From: Providencia zhijiangensis
Lineage (GTDB): Bacteria; Pseudomonadota; Gammaproteobacteria; Enterobacterales; Enterobacteriaceae
Length of the DNA: 64,000 bases
Assembly (NCBI RefSeq): GCF_030315915.2
Contig: NZ_CP135990.1
Span: 3,286,001 to 3,350,000 of the forward strand
Direction of reading: 5' to 3'
Within the stretch, counting starts at the first letter, position 1; each line of letters begins with the position of its first letter. Shown here piece by piece: positions 34,968 through 44,988 of the stretch. A model generated the notes under the pieces. It was not told the DNA's origin. It saw only the letters and a list, made by a program, of their open reading frames with translations, and did not search any database. Both the position numbers and the translations under genes were made by a program.

Positions 34968-37900
34968 ATGAACAAAGCACATAAATTTGCATCATCTTCT
35001 CGTTATAAAAATAAAGCTGCAATCAATAAAAATATTTTTCAGCTGTCTATTATTACTTCTGCGCTGTTATTTTCTGGCTATACACTGGCTTACTCTGAAA
35101 CAGGGCAACTTGGTGATAAAAATAGCTGGGAAAGCCAAGAATATAAAAATGACTGGGGTTTAGCTGCCATGAATGCCTCCAGTGCCTACGCGCTGGGATA
35201 TCACGGACAAGGCGCTAAAATCGGTGTTATGGATTCTGGCGCGTTATTATCCCACCAAGAGCTAAGTGGTTCCCGCTTCCACGCAGTTAAAGCCAAAGGT
35301 GAGTACGGCTCCACGGGGATGCGTTATCCTCAAGAATTAGGCGGCCACTATGAAAAAGGCCAAGCTTTCGATGTGACTGGAGACTGGATCAAAGGCGTGA
35401 ATGATACTCACGGTACCCACGTGACAGGCACCGTCGGCGCTAACCGTGATGGCGAAGGAATGCATGGGGTCGCATGGGGCTCTGATGTCTACGTTGGCAA
35501 CACTGGAGCTACCGACAGCAATAACTACGGCCCTTATCAAGATTACCAATATTTCTATACAGGCTGGAAAGCCATGGTGGATGCAGGTGCCCAAGTGATC
35601 AATAACAGTTGGGGAACCAACCCAAGAATTATTGATGCAGGGAAAACGGTCGGCCCTGATGGCGGTAACACCACCGTGCATTTACCCGTTGATACCACCC
35701 AACAAACTGAGTACGAATATTTCTATTTCAAAAAAATCTACGGGGATAACCCATCCTTTGTGGATGCCGCCTATGATGCAGTGAAAGGCACCAATGTTGT
35801 TCAAGTCTTCACGACGGGTAACCGCGATTTTAAAAACCCGTACTACCGCCCTCTTTACCCTTATTTCAATCCACAAGCTGAGAAACATTGGATTGCGGTT
35901 GCTGGGTTAAAACAGACGGCAGACAAAACAGGCTATGAAATTGAAGGTATGTTCAACGAAGCGGGTAATGCCAAATGGTGGACAGTCGTTGCCCCTAGCC
36001 GCTATATCTATTCCAGCGTTGTGGATGAAAACGGCAATCCAGGTTGGGATACCTTTAGCGGAACATCAATGGCAGCGCCTCACGTCACGGGTGCTATGGG
36101 CGTTTTAATGTCCCGTTATCAATCCATGAATGCCCTGCAAGTTCGTGATGTGATGTTCACGACTGCTAACCGTTACAACCCAGATGGCAGCCTCTATAAA
36201 GGTTGGACATCCGCTGATGGTGTACCTGATGAACGCTATGGTTGGGGTACACCTGACCTCGAAAAAGGCATGTATGGTCCGGGTCAATTCTTAGGTAAAT
36301 TCGAATACCAACTGGATGCTGTACCACTCGATGTCTGGACAAACGACATCAGCCAAGCGGCGTTAGATCAGCGTGAAACCGAAGATTTGGCGTGGTTAGC
36401 CGATTATAAAGCCAACGGTATTGATGCTGGCGGTGATTACAATCTTGGTACCGATTTCGTGGTAAACGATGGCAACCCAGACCCAACTTCCCACATTGTT
36501 GATAAAGAAGATGCTAAAAAATGGCGTCAGGAATATTACCAAAAACGAGCTGAGGCCATTCAAGCCAAAATCGATGCAGGTCTGTATGACGGCGCTTTAG
36601 TCAAAACAGGTCAAGGTACATTGGTGATGACGGGGGATAACACCTACCGTGGTGGTACAACCGTCGAGCAAGGCTCTCTGTACGGTTTTACTGAATCCTT
36701 TGGTACTGCGGACGTGAATGTTAACGGCGGCACAATTAGCGTGCTTAATCGTTATAACGACCAATTCACTCAAAAAGGTCAGTTAGTCTCCAATGAAAGC
36801 CATAAAGCCAATATCAACATCAACGATAAAGGTACCTATTTAGTTACCGCAGGTCATGATGTGAATGTCGGTAATATGACCTTAAATCAAGGGGCTAAAC
36901 TGGACGTTGCTGCCGATAATATTGGGCAACTGAAAGACGTTTATCTGAATGATAATTCAATCCAAGGTACGGTTAACGCAGATAATTTAGCCGACAACCG
37001 CGCTAAAACCAAAATGCTCGCAGCAAATACCAATAATGCTGCCGCAGATGATTATGCACTATTCCAAAAAGACGTTTCCGTAAAAGACAACACCATTACG
37101 GGCTCTCTGAGCAAAAAAGCGGATACCTCATTTGCTTCATTTGCCAATAATGAAAATGGTCGTTCGATTGCTAATACACTAGAAAGTAATGCTAAAGGTC
37201 AGCTATTTGATGCAACGCTGCCGATGAGCGAACGTGACCTTCGTAATACTTATCAATCACTCGGTAGCGATATGTACCTTAATGCGAATAATGCCAGTGT
37301 GGTGAACGTATTAGGTCTAACTCGTACTGTGAAAGATCAGGCTATCGGCGTGGGTCATGGTCGCTATGCTAATCTCGAAAATAGCAATGCACGCATCTGG
37401 ATGACGGGTGTTGGTCAATGGGGCAACCTTGATTATGGTTACAGCAATATGGATACCGATTTCTACGCAGCGTTAGTCGGTGCAGAAATTGATGTCGCTG
37501 AGCACACCAAAGCAGGTCTGTTCTTTGGGGCGGGTTCATCTAAGTATAAAGCCCATGAGTACGGTAAAATTGACAGCAATGACCTGCATGTTGGTGCCTA
37601 TGGTGTATCTAATATCAAAAATGTGGCTGCGGTTAACTATGGTGTCACTCATACAAACCAAGACAGAGATGCGAAACGCACGCTGTGGGTAGGTCAAGAG
37701 TCCGGTTATAACTCCACCAGCTATGATGCGAAAATTACTCAATTCTTCGTAGAAGGTGCCTATACCCAACTGAATAATGACCGTTATTCTGTTGAGCCTT
37801 ATGCTGGATTTAACTGGCTGCATGTCACCAGCGACAATCTGCATGAGCAAGTGGGCAATATGCAATTCACCACCAAAACTGACAACCAAGATATCCAAGT

Positions 37901-38201
37901 CGGTACTGTTGGTTTGCGTGGCGGCTATCCATTCAGCGCGGGTAATGTAAATATCACACTGAAAGGTGACGTATCTGCGAGCCATTTATTTGGTGATACT
38001 CGTCCTGAAGCGATGCTGTTCCTGTCAGATACTGGCGAAGCCAAAATTCGTGGTGGCAAGTTAGATAACTTATTTGGCGTGGGCTTAGGGGTTGATGCTC
38101 AGCTGAATAAATCCACGACTTTCGGTGTTTCTTACCAAGGTCAATATAACAGTGACGTTAGCTCCAGTGGTGTGAATGCAACACTGAAAGTGAATTTCTA
38201 A
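34968..38201 (+). CDS. Subtilisin-like autotransporter serine protease
   Basis: Type V secreted protease of 1077 residues. A long signal region covers about residues 1-40. The S8 domain has the catalytic triad Asp88 (GVMDSGA), His147 (DTHGTH) and Ser367 (GTSMAAPHV). A passenger-associated repeat follows (LVKTGQGTLVMTGDNTY, then TVEQGSLYG) at about residues 545-575 with a beta-helical stretch. A C-terminal autotransporter barrel of about 270 residues ends LKVNF. The frame opens at a TTG (34944), but an AAAGG site fits the ATG at 34968. It stands alone with its own terminator; likely substrates are host or surface proteins. Confidence 0.92.
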   Translation: MNKAHKFASSSRYKNKAAINKNIFQLSIITSALLFSGYTLAYSETGQLGDKNSWESQEYKNDWGLAAMNASSAYALGYHGQGAKIGVMDSGALLSHQELSGSRFHAVKAKGEYGSTGMRYPQELGGHYEKGQAFDVTGDWIKGVNDTHGTHVTGTVGANRDGEGMHGVAWGSDVYVGNTGATDSNNYGPYQDYQYFYTGWKAMVDAGAQVINNSWGTNPRIIDAGKTVGPDGGNTTVHLPVDTTQQTEYEYFYFKKIYGDNPSFVDAAYDAVKGTNVVQVFTTGNRDFKNPYYRPLYPYFNPQAEKHWIAVAGLKQTADKTGYEIEGMFNEAGNAKWWTVVAPSRYIYSSVVDENGNPGWDTFSGTSMAAPHVTGAMGVLMSRYQSMNALQVRDVMFTTANRYNPDGSLYKGWTSADGVPDERYGWGTPDLEKGMYGPGQFLGKFEYQLDAVPLDVWTNDISQAALDQRETEDLAWLADYKANGIDAGGDYNLGTDFVVNDGNPDPTSHIVDKEDAKKWRQEYYQKRAEAIQAKIDAGLYDGALVKTGQGTLVMTGDNTYRGGTTVEQGSLYGFTESFGTADVNVNGGTISVLNRYNDQFTQKGQLVSNESHKANININDKGTYLVTAGHDVNVGNMTLNQGAKLDVAADNIGQLKDVYLNDNSIQGTVNADNLADNRAKTKMLAANTNNAAADDYALFQKDVSVKDNTITGSLSKKADTSFASFANNENGRSIANTLESNAKGQLFDATLPMSERDLRNTYQSLGSDMYLNANNASVVNVLGLTRTVKDQAIGVGHGRYANLENSNARIWMTGVGQWGNLDYGYSNMDTDFYAALVGAEIDVAEHTKAGLFFGAGSSKYKAHEYGKIDSNDLHVGAYGVSNIKNVAAVNYGVTHTNQDRDAKRTLWVGQESGYNSTSYDAKITQFFVEGAYTQLNNDRYSVEPYAGFNWLHVTSDNLHEQVGNMQFTTKTDNQDIQVGTVGLRGGYPFSAGNVNITLKGDVSASHLFGDTRPEAMLFLSDTGEAKIRGGKLDNLFGVGLGVDAQLNKSTTFGVSYQGQYNSDVSSSGVNATLKVNF

Positions 38202-38220
38202 TCACACTTTGAGTCTGTAA

Positions 38221-38256
38221 AAATGTTGGGCTCCGTCTTTACGGAGCCCAACATTT
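38221..38256. terminator. Bidirectional terminator
   Basis: Perfect 16-bp inverted repeat AAATGTTGGGCTCCGT and its complement around a CTTT loop. The A/T ends let it work in both directions, between the convergent autotransporter and Rpn genes. Confidence 0.92.
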
Positions 38257-38272
38257 ATTATTTTCATACTGA

Positions 38273-39229
38273 TTAGCGCAGCGCATGAATATCAGAAGGA
38301 GATAACCCAGTAATTTGACTAATAATATCGACACTCAAACCTAACTTTAAACTCATTACAGCTTGCTGTTGCAAGTTTAGTACCATTTGTTGCTGATAGT
38401 GTTGACGTTCATTCGCTAATTTTTGTTGGCTAATCATTCGTTCCTCTTCCCTTCCTTTTTCCATTCCTTCATTTCTCAATCGCTGTGCAATATTCATCAC
38501 GGTCTCCTGATGCTCTTCTGTTTGCTCAACCAACGTTTTTACTATATGGGTATAAGCAGGTGTGTCCATAACGCTAAAGAGGTAATTAATAACCAAAATA
38601 ACATCATCTTGATGATTTTGATTATTGTTGAGTACCTGAACTAATCGTTCCGATAATCCGAATACGTCACCCTGTAGAGATGCATGCTTTAAAACTAACT
38701 CCATCGCAGCAACTTTACGGTGATTCACAAGTTCATCGTCACTTGCCATTGTCAGATCCACTAATGGCAGTGGATTGCAATACAAACTATGGGCTAAATC
38801 AGACCACTCAAAGCAATCCGTCCATGGCTGGGAATAAGGATAAGGGGATTGATTTCCATGATAAAACAGGATGGGAACCACCTGCGGCAAAGTTTGGTGC
38901 CCCTGCTGCAAATGCTGGTTCATCGCGCAAAATGCGTAATGCATCAGCCTCCAACCCATCAGCTTATCGGGGGAAGATTGGTGCTCCACCAAGAAATAAA
39001 AATACCCCTTACCCTTGAGTGTTTGAACGGAATAGAGCATGTCCGAGAAACGAGAGCGCAATGTTTTATCCACAAATGAAGCGCTGGCTAACTTCAACGT
39101 ATCAAAATTGCAAAGGTGTTTAATGCGATTAGGAAGATGGACTTCAAAAAAATCCCGCGCATTATCCACTTTGCTCATAAAGCCTTTAAAGGTTGAATCA
39201 TGAGGAGCTACAATTGATTGGGTCGCCAT
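38273..39229 (-). CDS. Rpn-family recombination-promoting nuclease
   Basis: Relative of E. coli RpnA-E (formerly YhgA-like or Transposase_31), PD-(D/E)XK DNA endonucleases that raise RecA-independent recombination. The N-terminal segment APHDSTFKGFMS is diagnostic, and the nuclease core shows FSDMLYSV and YFYFLVEHQSS, giving the D...ExQ-type motif. The C-terminus has a charged coiled coil (QRLRNEGMEKGREEERM) and a final SLKLGLSVDIISQITGLS helix pair. Length 318; an extra ATG seven codons upstream is possible, but GAGG fits the start chosen. It is solitary. Confidence 0.87.
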   Translation of the reverse strand: MATQSIVAPHDSTFKGFMSKVDNARDFFEVHLPNRIKHLCNFDTLKLASASFVDKTLRSRFSDMLYSVQTLKGKGYFYFLVEHQSSPDKLMGWRLMHYAFCAMNQHLQQGHQTLPQVVPILFYHGNQSPYPYSQPWTDCFEWSDLAHSLYCNPLPLVDLTMASDDELVNHRKVAAMELVLKHASLQGDVFGLSERLVQVLNNNQNHQDDVILVINYLFSVMDTPAYTHIVKTLVEQTEEHQETVMNIAQRLRNEGMEKGREEERMISQQKLANERQHYQQQMVLNLQQQAVMSLKLGLSVDIISQITGLSPSDIHALR

Positions 39230-39372
39230 CTCGGCCTCGTCTTGGTTCATAAGATGGCGAGATACTAACCAATATTTTCGGGAGAGTGAGAAAAAGTTAG
39301 TCCTAATTAACTAGAATCACTTGACGGACTAACTCGTTGCTTTTAATCGAATTATTTACTTATTTTAGCCAT

Positions 39373-39410
39373 AAAAAAACACCTCAATCAGCGTATTGCA
39401 CATTGAGGTG
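39373..39410 (-). terminator. Terminator of the ugp operon
   Basis: On the minus strand, CACCTCAAT (39402-39410 side) pairs with ATTGAGGTG (39380-39388 side), followed by seven T residues. It lies 28 bases after the ugpQ stop. Confidence 0.88.
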
Positions 39411-39437
39411 TCATTCAAAATAAACGAATTTTTTAAT

Positions 39438-40181
39438 TTACTCTTCGGGGAAATTTGGGCCGATTAAATCAATACGATCAGTACAAATTGCATTAACGCC
39501 CCACGCTAATAATAATTTGGCGCGTTCAGGGTCATTCACCGTATACACCAGAATATATAAGCCCGCTTGCTTCAATAGCTCGACCCGAGCTTTATCCAAT
39601 AAGAGATGATCTAAATGGATAGAGACACAGCCTAAACGCGTTATCAGTTCACGCCAATCCTCTCGCCACTCTTCCAATAATAAACCACGTGGCAATTCAG
39701 GTGCTGCGGCTTGAGCCGCTTCAAGGGATTCAATGGAAAATGAAGAAAGTAACGGTGCAGTTTGTCCTTGCCAAAGTTGGCGAGCCGCTAATGCCACCAC
39801 GGTTCCTGTCTCAATCTCCAAGCCAGTGGTTGGCTTAATTTCAATATTCGCCATCATGCGATGTTGTTGGCAACGCTCAGCCACTTGCGATAGTAGCGGC
39901 AAATGCTCGTTGGCAAACTCTTGGCTATACCAACTTCCCGCATCAATTTTAACCAGTTGGCTCCAGTCAAAATCCCCTGCAATTCCATACCCATTACTCG
40001 TTCGCTCAAGGGTATCATCATGCAGAAGGAAAATTTGACCATCGCGAGATAACTTGGCATCAAACTCAATCATGGTGTGACCATATTTTGCCCCGACATC
40101 AATCGCTGCGAGCGTATTTTCAGGGGCTAATTTACCGCCACCACGATGGGCGACAATTTTAGGATAAGGCCAAAGATTCAT
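39438..40181 (-). CDS. ugpQ: Glycerophosphodiester phosphodiesterase UgpQ
   Basis: Cytoplasmic enzyme that hydrolyses glycerophosphodiesters (for example glycerophosphocholine) to glycerol-3-phosphate and an alcohol. The 247 residues match E. coli UgpQ in length. The GDPD motif [15 protein letters not shown] with catalytic histidine and the [11 protein letters not shown] motif are present, with EIKPT downstream. It is the last gene of the ugp operon and overlaps ugpC by four bases. Release of choline from glycerophosphocholine would supply the choline operon further along; that link is only a suggestion. Confidence 0.94.
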   Translation of the reverse strand: MNLWPYPKIVAHRGGGKLAPENTLAAIDVGAKYGHTMIEFDAKLSRDGQIFLLHDDTLERTSNGYGIAGDFDWSQLVKIDAGSWYSQEFANEHLPLLSQVAERCQQHRMMANIEIKPTTGLEIETGTVVALAARQLWQGQTAPLLSSFSIESLEAAQAAAPELPRGLLLEEWREDWRELITRLGCVSIHLDHLLLDKARVELLKQAGLYILVYTVNDPERAKLLLAWGVNAICTDRIDLIGPNFPEE

Positions 40182-41248
40182 AAACGATGTCCATATTGAG
40201 TATCAAAAAAATGCTGATGGGCTTCAGGAAGATGAAGCCATAACGTGGAGCCAATCTGAGGGCGATGCTCATGCCCTAAGCGTACAATGACTTTCTGCCC
40301 AGCCCACTGGCCATGCACGAGATTATCAGCACCTAACATTTCAAGGGTCTCTACTACCAGCGGGATTCCCCCTGACGATTCAGAGCCTAACTGTAAATGT
40401 TCCGGTCGGATACCTAACGTTAGCGCATGCCCTACCCACTGTAAATACGTTCTACCTAACGGTAATTGCATTCCGCCACTGAGTTCAAAGCGAGAACCAT
40501 CCGAACTCAGTTTTCCTTCCAGCAAATTCATGGCAGGAGAACCAATAAAACTCGCCACAAAACGGCTGGCAGGACGCTCGTACACTTCAACTGGGGAGCC
40601 AATCTGTTCCGCAACGCCTTTATTCATCACCATCACTCGCTGCGCCAAGGTCATCGCTTCCACTTGATCGTGTGTCACATACAAGCTGGTGGTTTTTAAA
40701 CGACGATGGAGCTGTTGCAGTTCAAGACGCATATGTACCCTCAACTTTGCATCAAGGTTAGAAAGCGGTTCATCAAATAAGAATACGGCTGGGTCACGCA
40801 CAATGGCACGCCCCATTGCCACACGTTGGCGCTGGCCGCCAGAAAGCTCTCTCGGTTGGCGCTTTAATAAGCCATCAAGCTCTAAAATCCGTGCAGCATC
40901 CGCCACTTTTTGTCGAATAATCTCTTTTCCTAGCCCACGAATTTTTAGTCCCCATGCCATATTTTCTTCAACACTCATATGGGGATACAGAGCGTAATTT
41001 TGGAATACCATCGCAATGCCACGCTCTTTGGGCTCTAGATGTGTGACCCGCTTTCGGTCAATCCAAATATCACCACTCGTGACTTGCTCAAGTCCTGCCA
41101 CCATCCGTAGTAACGTAGATTTACCACACCCAGAAGGCCCCACCATTACGATAAATTCGCCGTCCACCACATCCACGGTCAGCGGCTTGATCACTTGATT
41201 TTTTCCGTCCCAACTTTTGGTGACGGCTTGAAGTTTTAATTCTGCCAT
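40178..41248 (-). CDS. ugpC: Glycerol-3-phosphate ABC transporter ATPase UgpC
   Basis: ATP-binding subunit of the UgpBAEC importer. The 356 residues include Walker [11 protein letters not shown]-loop, signature [14 protein letters not shown], Walker [12 protein letters not shown] and the C-terminal regulatory domain typical of the MalK/UgpC group. It is encoded with two bases between its ATG and the ugpE stop. Energises import of sn-glycerol-3-phosphate and glycerophosphodiesters. Confidence 0.95.
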   Translation of the reverse strand: MAELKLQAVTKSWDGKNQVIKPLTVDVVDGEFIVMVGPSGCGKSTLLRMVAGLEQVTSGDIWIDRKRVTHLEPKERGIAMVFQNYALYPHMSVEENMAWGLKIRGLGKEIIRQKVADAARILELDGLLKRQPRELSGGQRQRVAMGRAIVRDPAVFLFDEPLSNLDAKLRVHMRLELQQLHRRLKTTSLYVTHDQVEAMTLAQRVMVMNKGVAEQIGSPVEVYERPASRFVASFIGSPAMNLLEGKLSSDGSRFELSGGMQLPLGRTYLQWVGHALTLGIRPEHLQLGSESSGGIPLVVETLEMLGADNLVHGQWAGQKVIVRLGHEHRPQIGSTLWLHLPEAHQHFFDTQYGHRL

Positions 41249-41250
41249 GG

Positions 41251-42096
41251 TTATTTCTCACTATCGACCAAGCCACGCACAAACGCCCTCTGCATAGCTA
41301 ATACCACAAGAACCGGTGGAATCAGCGTAAGCAACATTGCCGCCATCACTTGATTCCATTGAGTCGTACCTTCACCTGACGCGATCATGCCTTTAATCCC
41401 TGCAACTGCGGTTCCTAAGCTGGGATCTGCAACGATCAAGATCGGCCATAAGTATTGGTTCCAACCATAAATAAAGGTGATCACAAACAACGCCGCTAAG
41501 TTTGTTTTGGACAACGGCAACACAATGTCGATGAAAAACCGCATTGGCGAAGCACCATCAATCCGTGCAGCCTCAATCAATTCATCCGGTAACGTCATAA
41601 AAAATTGGCGAAATAAAAAGGTCGCCGTGGCGGATGCCATCAATGGCAAGGTTAGCCCTGCGTAACTATCCACCATGTTTAAGTTAGAAATTACCTCGAC
41701 CGTAGGAAAAATTCGCACTTCGACAGGTAACATTAACGTGATGAAAATCATCCAAAAAAATAAACTACGACACGGAAAACGGAACCAAACGATGGCAAAA
41801 GCCGATAACATCGAAATCGTAATTTTTCCAATCGCTATCACCAGCGCCATAATGGTGCTGTTCACCAACATCAACCAAAATGGGGCGCTATTCGCTGCCA
41901 CGCCGTTATTCCAAATATGCAGGATGTTTTCCCATAAATGAGAGCCAGGTATTAGGGTAATAGGGGTATCGAAGACCGCTTTATCGTCGAGTGTCGCGGC
42001 AACAAAAGCCACATACAGCGGGAATAAAATCACTAAAATCCCAATTACCAGCATTGAATGACTGAATACGCTCAGTCCACGATTTTTCTCAATCAT
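41251..42096 (-). CDS. ugpE: Glycerol-3-phosphate ABC transporter permease UgpE
   Basis: Inner-membrane permease of 281 residues with six helices and the EAA-type loop [20 protein letters not shown] that contacts UgpC. The start overlaps the ugpA stop by four bases. Forms the channel with UgpA. Confidence 0.95.
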   Translation of the reverse strand: MIEKNRGLSVFSHSMLVIGILVILFPLYVAFVAATLDDKAVFDTPITLIPGSHLWENILHIWNNGVAANSAPFWLMLVNSTIMALVIAIGKITISMLSAFAIVWFRFPCRSLFFWMIFITLMLPVEVRIFPTVEVISNLNMVDSYAGLTLPLMASATATFLFRQFFMTLPDELIEAARIDGASPMRFFIDIVLPLSKTNLAALFVITFIYGWNQYLWPILIVADPSLGTAVAGIKGMIASGEGTTQWNQVMAAMLLTLIPPVLVVLAMQRAFVRGLVDSEK

Positions 42097-42986
42097 TGGT
42101 AACGTACCTTACGCTCGATAAAACGGAATTGAATCACCGTTAGGATGATCACCAAACCCATTAAAATCACGGATTGTGCTGCAGATGAAGAGAGATCGAG
42201 CCCTGAAAAACCTTCACGGTAAATCTTATAAATCAGTGTCGTCGTCGCTTGTACTGGCCCCCCGCCCGTTGCCGCATCAATCACAGGGAAAGTATCAAAG
42301 AAGGCATACACCAAATTCACCACCAGCAAAAAGAAACTTACTGGAGTAATTAATGGTAAGGATATTTTAAAGAAACGACGGATAGGCCCAGCTCCATCAA
42401 TAGCCGCCGCTTCCATCAAAGAGCGTGGAATAGACTGTAAGGCAGCGAAGAAAAACAAAAAGTTATAACTGATTTGTTTCCAAACTGAGGCTAAAACCAC
42501 TAAAAACATTGCCTGACCGCTATTTTGGGCATGGTTCCAGTCATAGCCAATGGATTCCAAACCATAAGTTATCAATCCTCTGCCGGGACTAAACAAAAAC
42601 ATCCATAAAACTGCCGCAACAGCAGGGGCAACAGCATAAGGCAGCAGCATTAATGTTTGGTAAAAACGGCTTCCTCTTACCACATAATCAACCAACGCCG
42701 CGAAAAACAGCGAGACCACAAGCCCACTTCCCGCCACCCAAGCACTAAAAATCATTGTGGTATAGAAAGAGTCTACATAGTAGCTATCACTGAAGAGTTG
42801 AGTGAAGTTTTCTAACCCCACAAATTCACTGGATAAACCAAAAGGATCAATACTTTGTAATGAATACCAGAGCGCTTGCCCAGCAGGCAAAATAAAGAAA
42901 ATCACCGTAATAATTAGCTGTGGCAGTACTAGCGCGTAAGGTAACCAGCGGGAGCGAAATACGGGACGAGATGATGACATAAGCAA
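42093..42986 (-). CDS. ugpA: Glycerol-3-phosphate ABC transporter permease UgpA
   Basis: Inner-membrane permease of 297 residues with six helices; the EAA loop [20 protein letters not shown] is present. It lies 63 bases after ugpB, a spacer that carries a hairpin. Together with UgpE it makes the translocation pore. Confidence 0.95.
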   Translation of the reverse strand: MLMSSSRPVFRSRWLPYALVLPQLIITVIFFILPAGQALWYSLQSIDPFGLSSEFVGLENFTQLFSDSYYVDSFYTTMIFSAWVAGSGLVVSLFFAALVDYVVRGSRFYQTLMLLPYAVAPAVAAVLWMFLFSPGRGLITYGLESIGYDWNHAQNSGQAMFLVVLASVWKQISYNFLFFFAALQSIPRSLMEAAAIDGAGPIRRFFKISLPLITPVSFFLLVVNLVYAFFDTFPVIDAATGGGPVQATTTLIYKIYREGFSGLDLSSSAAQSVILMGLVIILTVIQFRFIERKVRYQ

Positions 42987-43011
42987 TCCAATAAATCAGA
43001 TGTGATGCAGC

Positions 43012-43040
43012 GCCCCTCTTAATTCCATCAAGAGAGGCGA
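43012..43040 (-). promoter_or_regulatory. Intercistronic hairpin between ugpB and ugpA
   Basis: CGCCCCTCTT (43012-43021) pairs, with one mismatch, with AAGAGAGGCG (43031-43040). It has no T-tract. Such a structure would protect the ugpB mRNA and favour high amounts of the binding protein over the permeases. Confidence 0.5.
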
Positions 43041-43049
43041 AAGAACTCA

Positions 43050-44363
43050 TTACTGAGTGGATTTTTCGAAACGGCGCAGTAATTGGTTACCACGCTCAAC
43101 AGAGGCATCGAGGGCTTGTTGTGGGGTCTTTTTACCTGACCACACGGACTCTAGCTCTTCATCCACGATGGTGCGAATTTGCGGCATATTACCTAAGCGT
43201 AATCCTTTGGTATAAGGCAATGGGGCTTTGTTTAACATTTGGCGAGTCGCAATATCCGCTCCCGGGTTTTTGTCATAAAAACCGGATTTTTTCGTTAACT
43301 CATACGCTGCCGTTGTAATGGGTAAATATCCGGTATTTTGATGCCATTTCGCCGCATTTTCAGGTTCAGCTAAGAATTTCATAAACTCTGCAACGCCTTT
43401 ATACGTGGCAGGATCTTTACCACCCATCACCCACAGGCTCGCACCGCCAATGATAGCGTTTTGTGGTGCCGTTGGGATTTGTGCATCGTAAGGCATCATG
43501 CCAACACCAAAATCAAACTTAGCGTGCTTGCGAATATTCGCGAGAGAACCGGAGGAGCCAGTAATAATGGCACAATCCCCGTTATAGAATTTCTCAGTTG
43601 GCTCGTCTTTACGCCCTAAATAACTGAAGGTGCCTTTTTTATTCATATCTTGCAGCTGCTCGATATGCCTTACATGGTCTGGAGTATTGAATTCCAATAC
43701 CGCGTCTGCGCCATCAAAACCGTTATTCTTCGATGCGACAGGCAAACCATTCCATGCACTGAAGTTTTCAATTTGGATCCAGCCCTGCCAACCGCTGGCA
43801 TAGCCGCACTTCATTCCTGATTCACGTAATTTTTCAGTATATTGAGCAAGATCTTGCCATGTTTTAGGTGGGGTATCTGGGTTTAAACCGGCTTTTTTGA
43901 AGGCTTCTTTATTGTAATAAAGAACGGGAGTAGAGCTATTGAAAGGCTGAGATAACAGGTGTCCTGTTTTTGCATCACTGTAATAGCCCGAAACAGTAGG
44001 CACAAACTGAGACTCATCAAAATCAATTCCGGCTTCTTGGAAAACTTCGTAGACAGGTTTGATAGCTTTGGATGACATCATCGTCGCAGTACCGACTTCA
44101 TAAACCTGTAATATCGCAGGCGCATTGCCAGAACGAAATGCCGCAATCCCCGCAGCTAGGCTTTGCTCGTAGTTCCCTTTATAAGTAGGAACCACCTTGT
44201 AATCTGGGTGAGCTTCATTAAAGCGAGTGACAAGGTCATTCACTTCTTCGCCAAGCTGACCTTCCATTGAATGCCAGAATGGGATTGTGGTGACTGCCAT
44301 TCCTTGACTACTAAAAGCCAAGCCTAACATCATTGCTAAAGCAGACTGTTTGATAGATGCCAT
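43050..44363 (-). CDS. ugpB: Glycerol-3-phosphate-binding protein UgpB
   Basis: Periplasmic binding protein of 437 residues, E. coli length 438. A signal peptide of about 23 residues ends near GMAVTTI. The mature protein starts with the UgpB-like [20 protein letters not shown], and [24 protein letters not shown] is a family segment. First gene of ugpBAECQ, behind a Pho-box array, so it is expected to be induced on phosphate starvation through PhoB. Confidence 0.95.
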   Translation of the reverse strand: MASIKQSALAMMLGLAFSSQGMAVTTIPFWHSMEGQLGEEVNDLVTRFNEAHPDYKVVPTYKGNYEQSLAAGIAAFRSGNAPAILQVYEVGTATMMSSKAIKPVYEVFQEAGIDFDESQFVPTVSGYYSDAKTGHLLSQPFNSSTPVLYYNKEAFKKAGLNPDTPPKTWQDLAQYTEKLRESGMKCGYASGWQGWIQIENFSAWNGLPVASKNNGFDGADAVLEFNTPDHVRHIEQLQDMNKKGTFSYLGRKDEPTEKFYNGDCAIITGSSGSLANIRKHAKFDFGVGMMPYDAQIPTAPQNAIIGGASLWVMGGKDPATYKGVAEFMKFLAEPENAAKWHQNTGYLPITTAAYELTKKSGFYDKNPGADIATRQMLNKAPLPYTKGLRLGNMPQIRTIVDEELESVWSGKKTPQQALDASVERGNQLLRRFEKSTQ

Positions 44364-44467
44364 GCCAATTCTCTCTTTTATTATGACTGAAGTTTATCCG
44401 CCAAGATTTACACTAAAATGTGTGAATTCACGCAATTTATGTTCGAGAGAGAATTTATCACCGAGAA

Positions 44468-44540
44468 ATGACAGAAATATCGCCAACACATGACAGATTG
44501 ATGACGACCATATCTCTAGCAAATGACGTTTACATGACAA
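44468..44540 (-). promoter_or_regulatory. Pho-box array upstream of ugpB
   Basis: PhoB half-sites (CTGTCAT-like on the minus strand) recur at exact 11-base phase. Read on the plus strand they begin at 44468 (ATGACAG), 44490 (ATGACAG), 44501 (ATGACGA), 44523 (ATGACGT) and 44534 (ATGACAA). Positions 44479 and 44512, also in phase, hold weaker matches (ATCGCCA, ATCTCTA). Two good full boxes are 44490-44507 and 44523-44540. E. coli ugp is PhoB-controlled. Confidence 0.85.
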
Positions 44541-44943
44541 TCAGCGTTTTTTATTTTCACGGTATATCAAAAAATAAATAATAAAATTAATTTAAATAAT
44601 AAATTCTTGATTATTGAAAAATGATTAAATAACAAAAAATAGGAAAAACGAATAAAAGAGTAAAAAAAGATGCCAGAAATAACTTTGCAGAAACTGTCAT
44701 TCTATACATATTATCCACCTTGTTTTTTATTAAAAACAACAAATGAAAATGAAATTGAAAACAAGCCTATTATTGATATCGCCATACAAACAAACTGAAT
44801 TTACAAATTAACTTTAGGATAATATTAAAACAACAACAAGCATTTAATACTACAAATCCAACAAACTAATAATAACCCATAAAATAAGCTATCTTATGAT
44901 TATCAATTTATAGCCAATTTAAAATATACATCCGAAAATAATA

Positions 44944-44971
44944 AAGGGTAAATAAAAATCTATTTACCCTT
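44944..44971 (-). terminator. Terminator of the AbgT-family gene
   Basis: AAGGGTAAATA (44944-44954) pairs perfectly with TATTTACCCTT (44961-44971); on the minus strand a T-rich stretch follows. Confidence 0.75.
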
Positions 44972-44988
44972 AAAAACTCATTATTAGA

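Larger units (their letters stand above)
44364..44988. other. Spacer between abgT-type gene and ugpB
   Basis: 625 bases. The part near ugpB holds the Pho-box array (44468-44540). The rest, about 44541-44934, is AT-rich and shows no gene. A hairpin at 44944-44971 ends the transporter gene. Confidence 0.6.

Noticed and set aside
37536-37985. 149-codon frame antisense to the autotransporter
   Set aside because: Lies wholly within the beta-barrel coding region and has no family-like features; a shadow frame.
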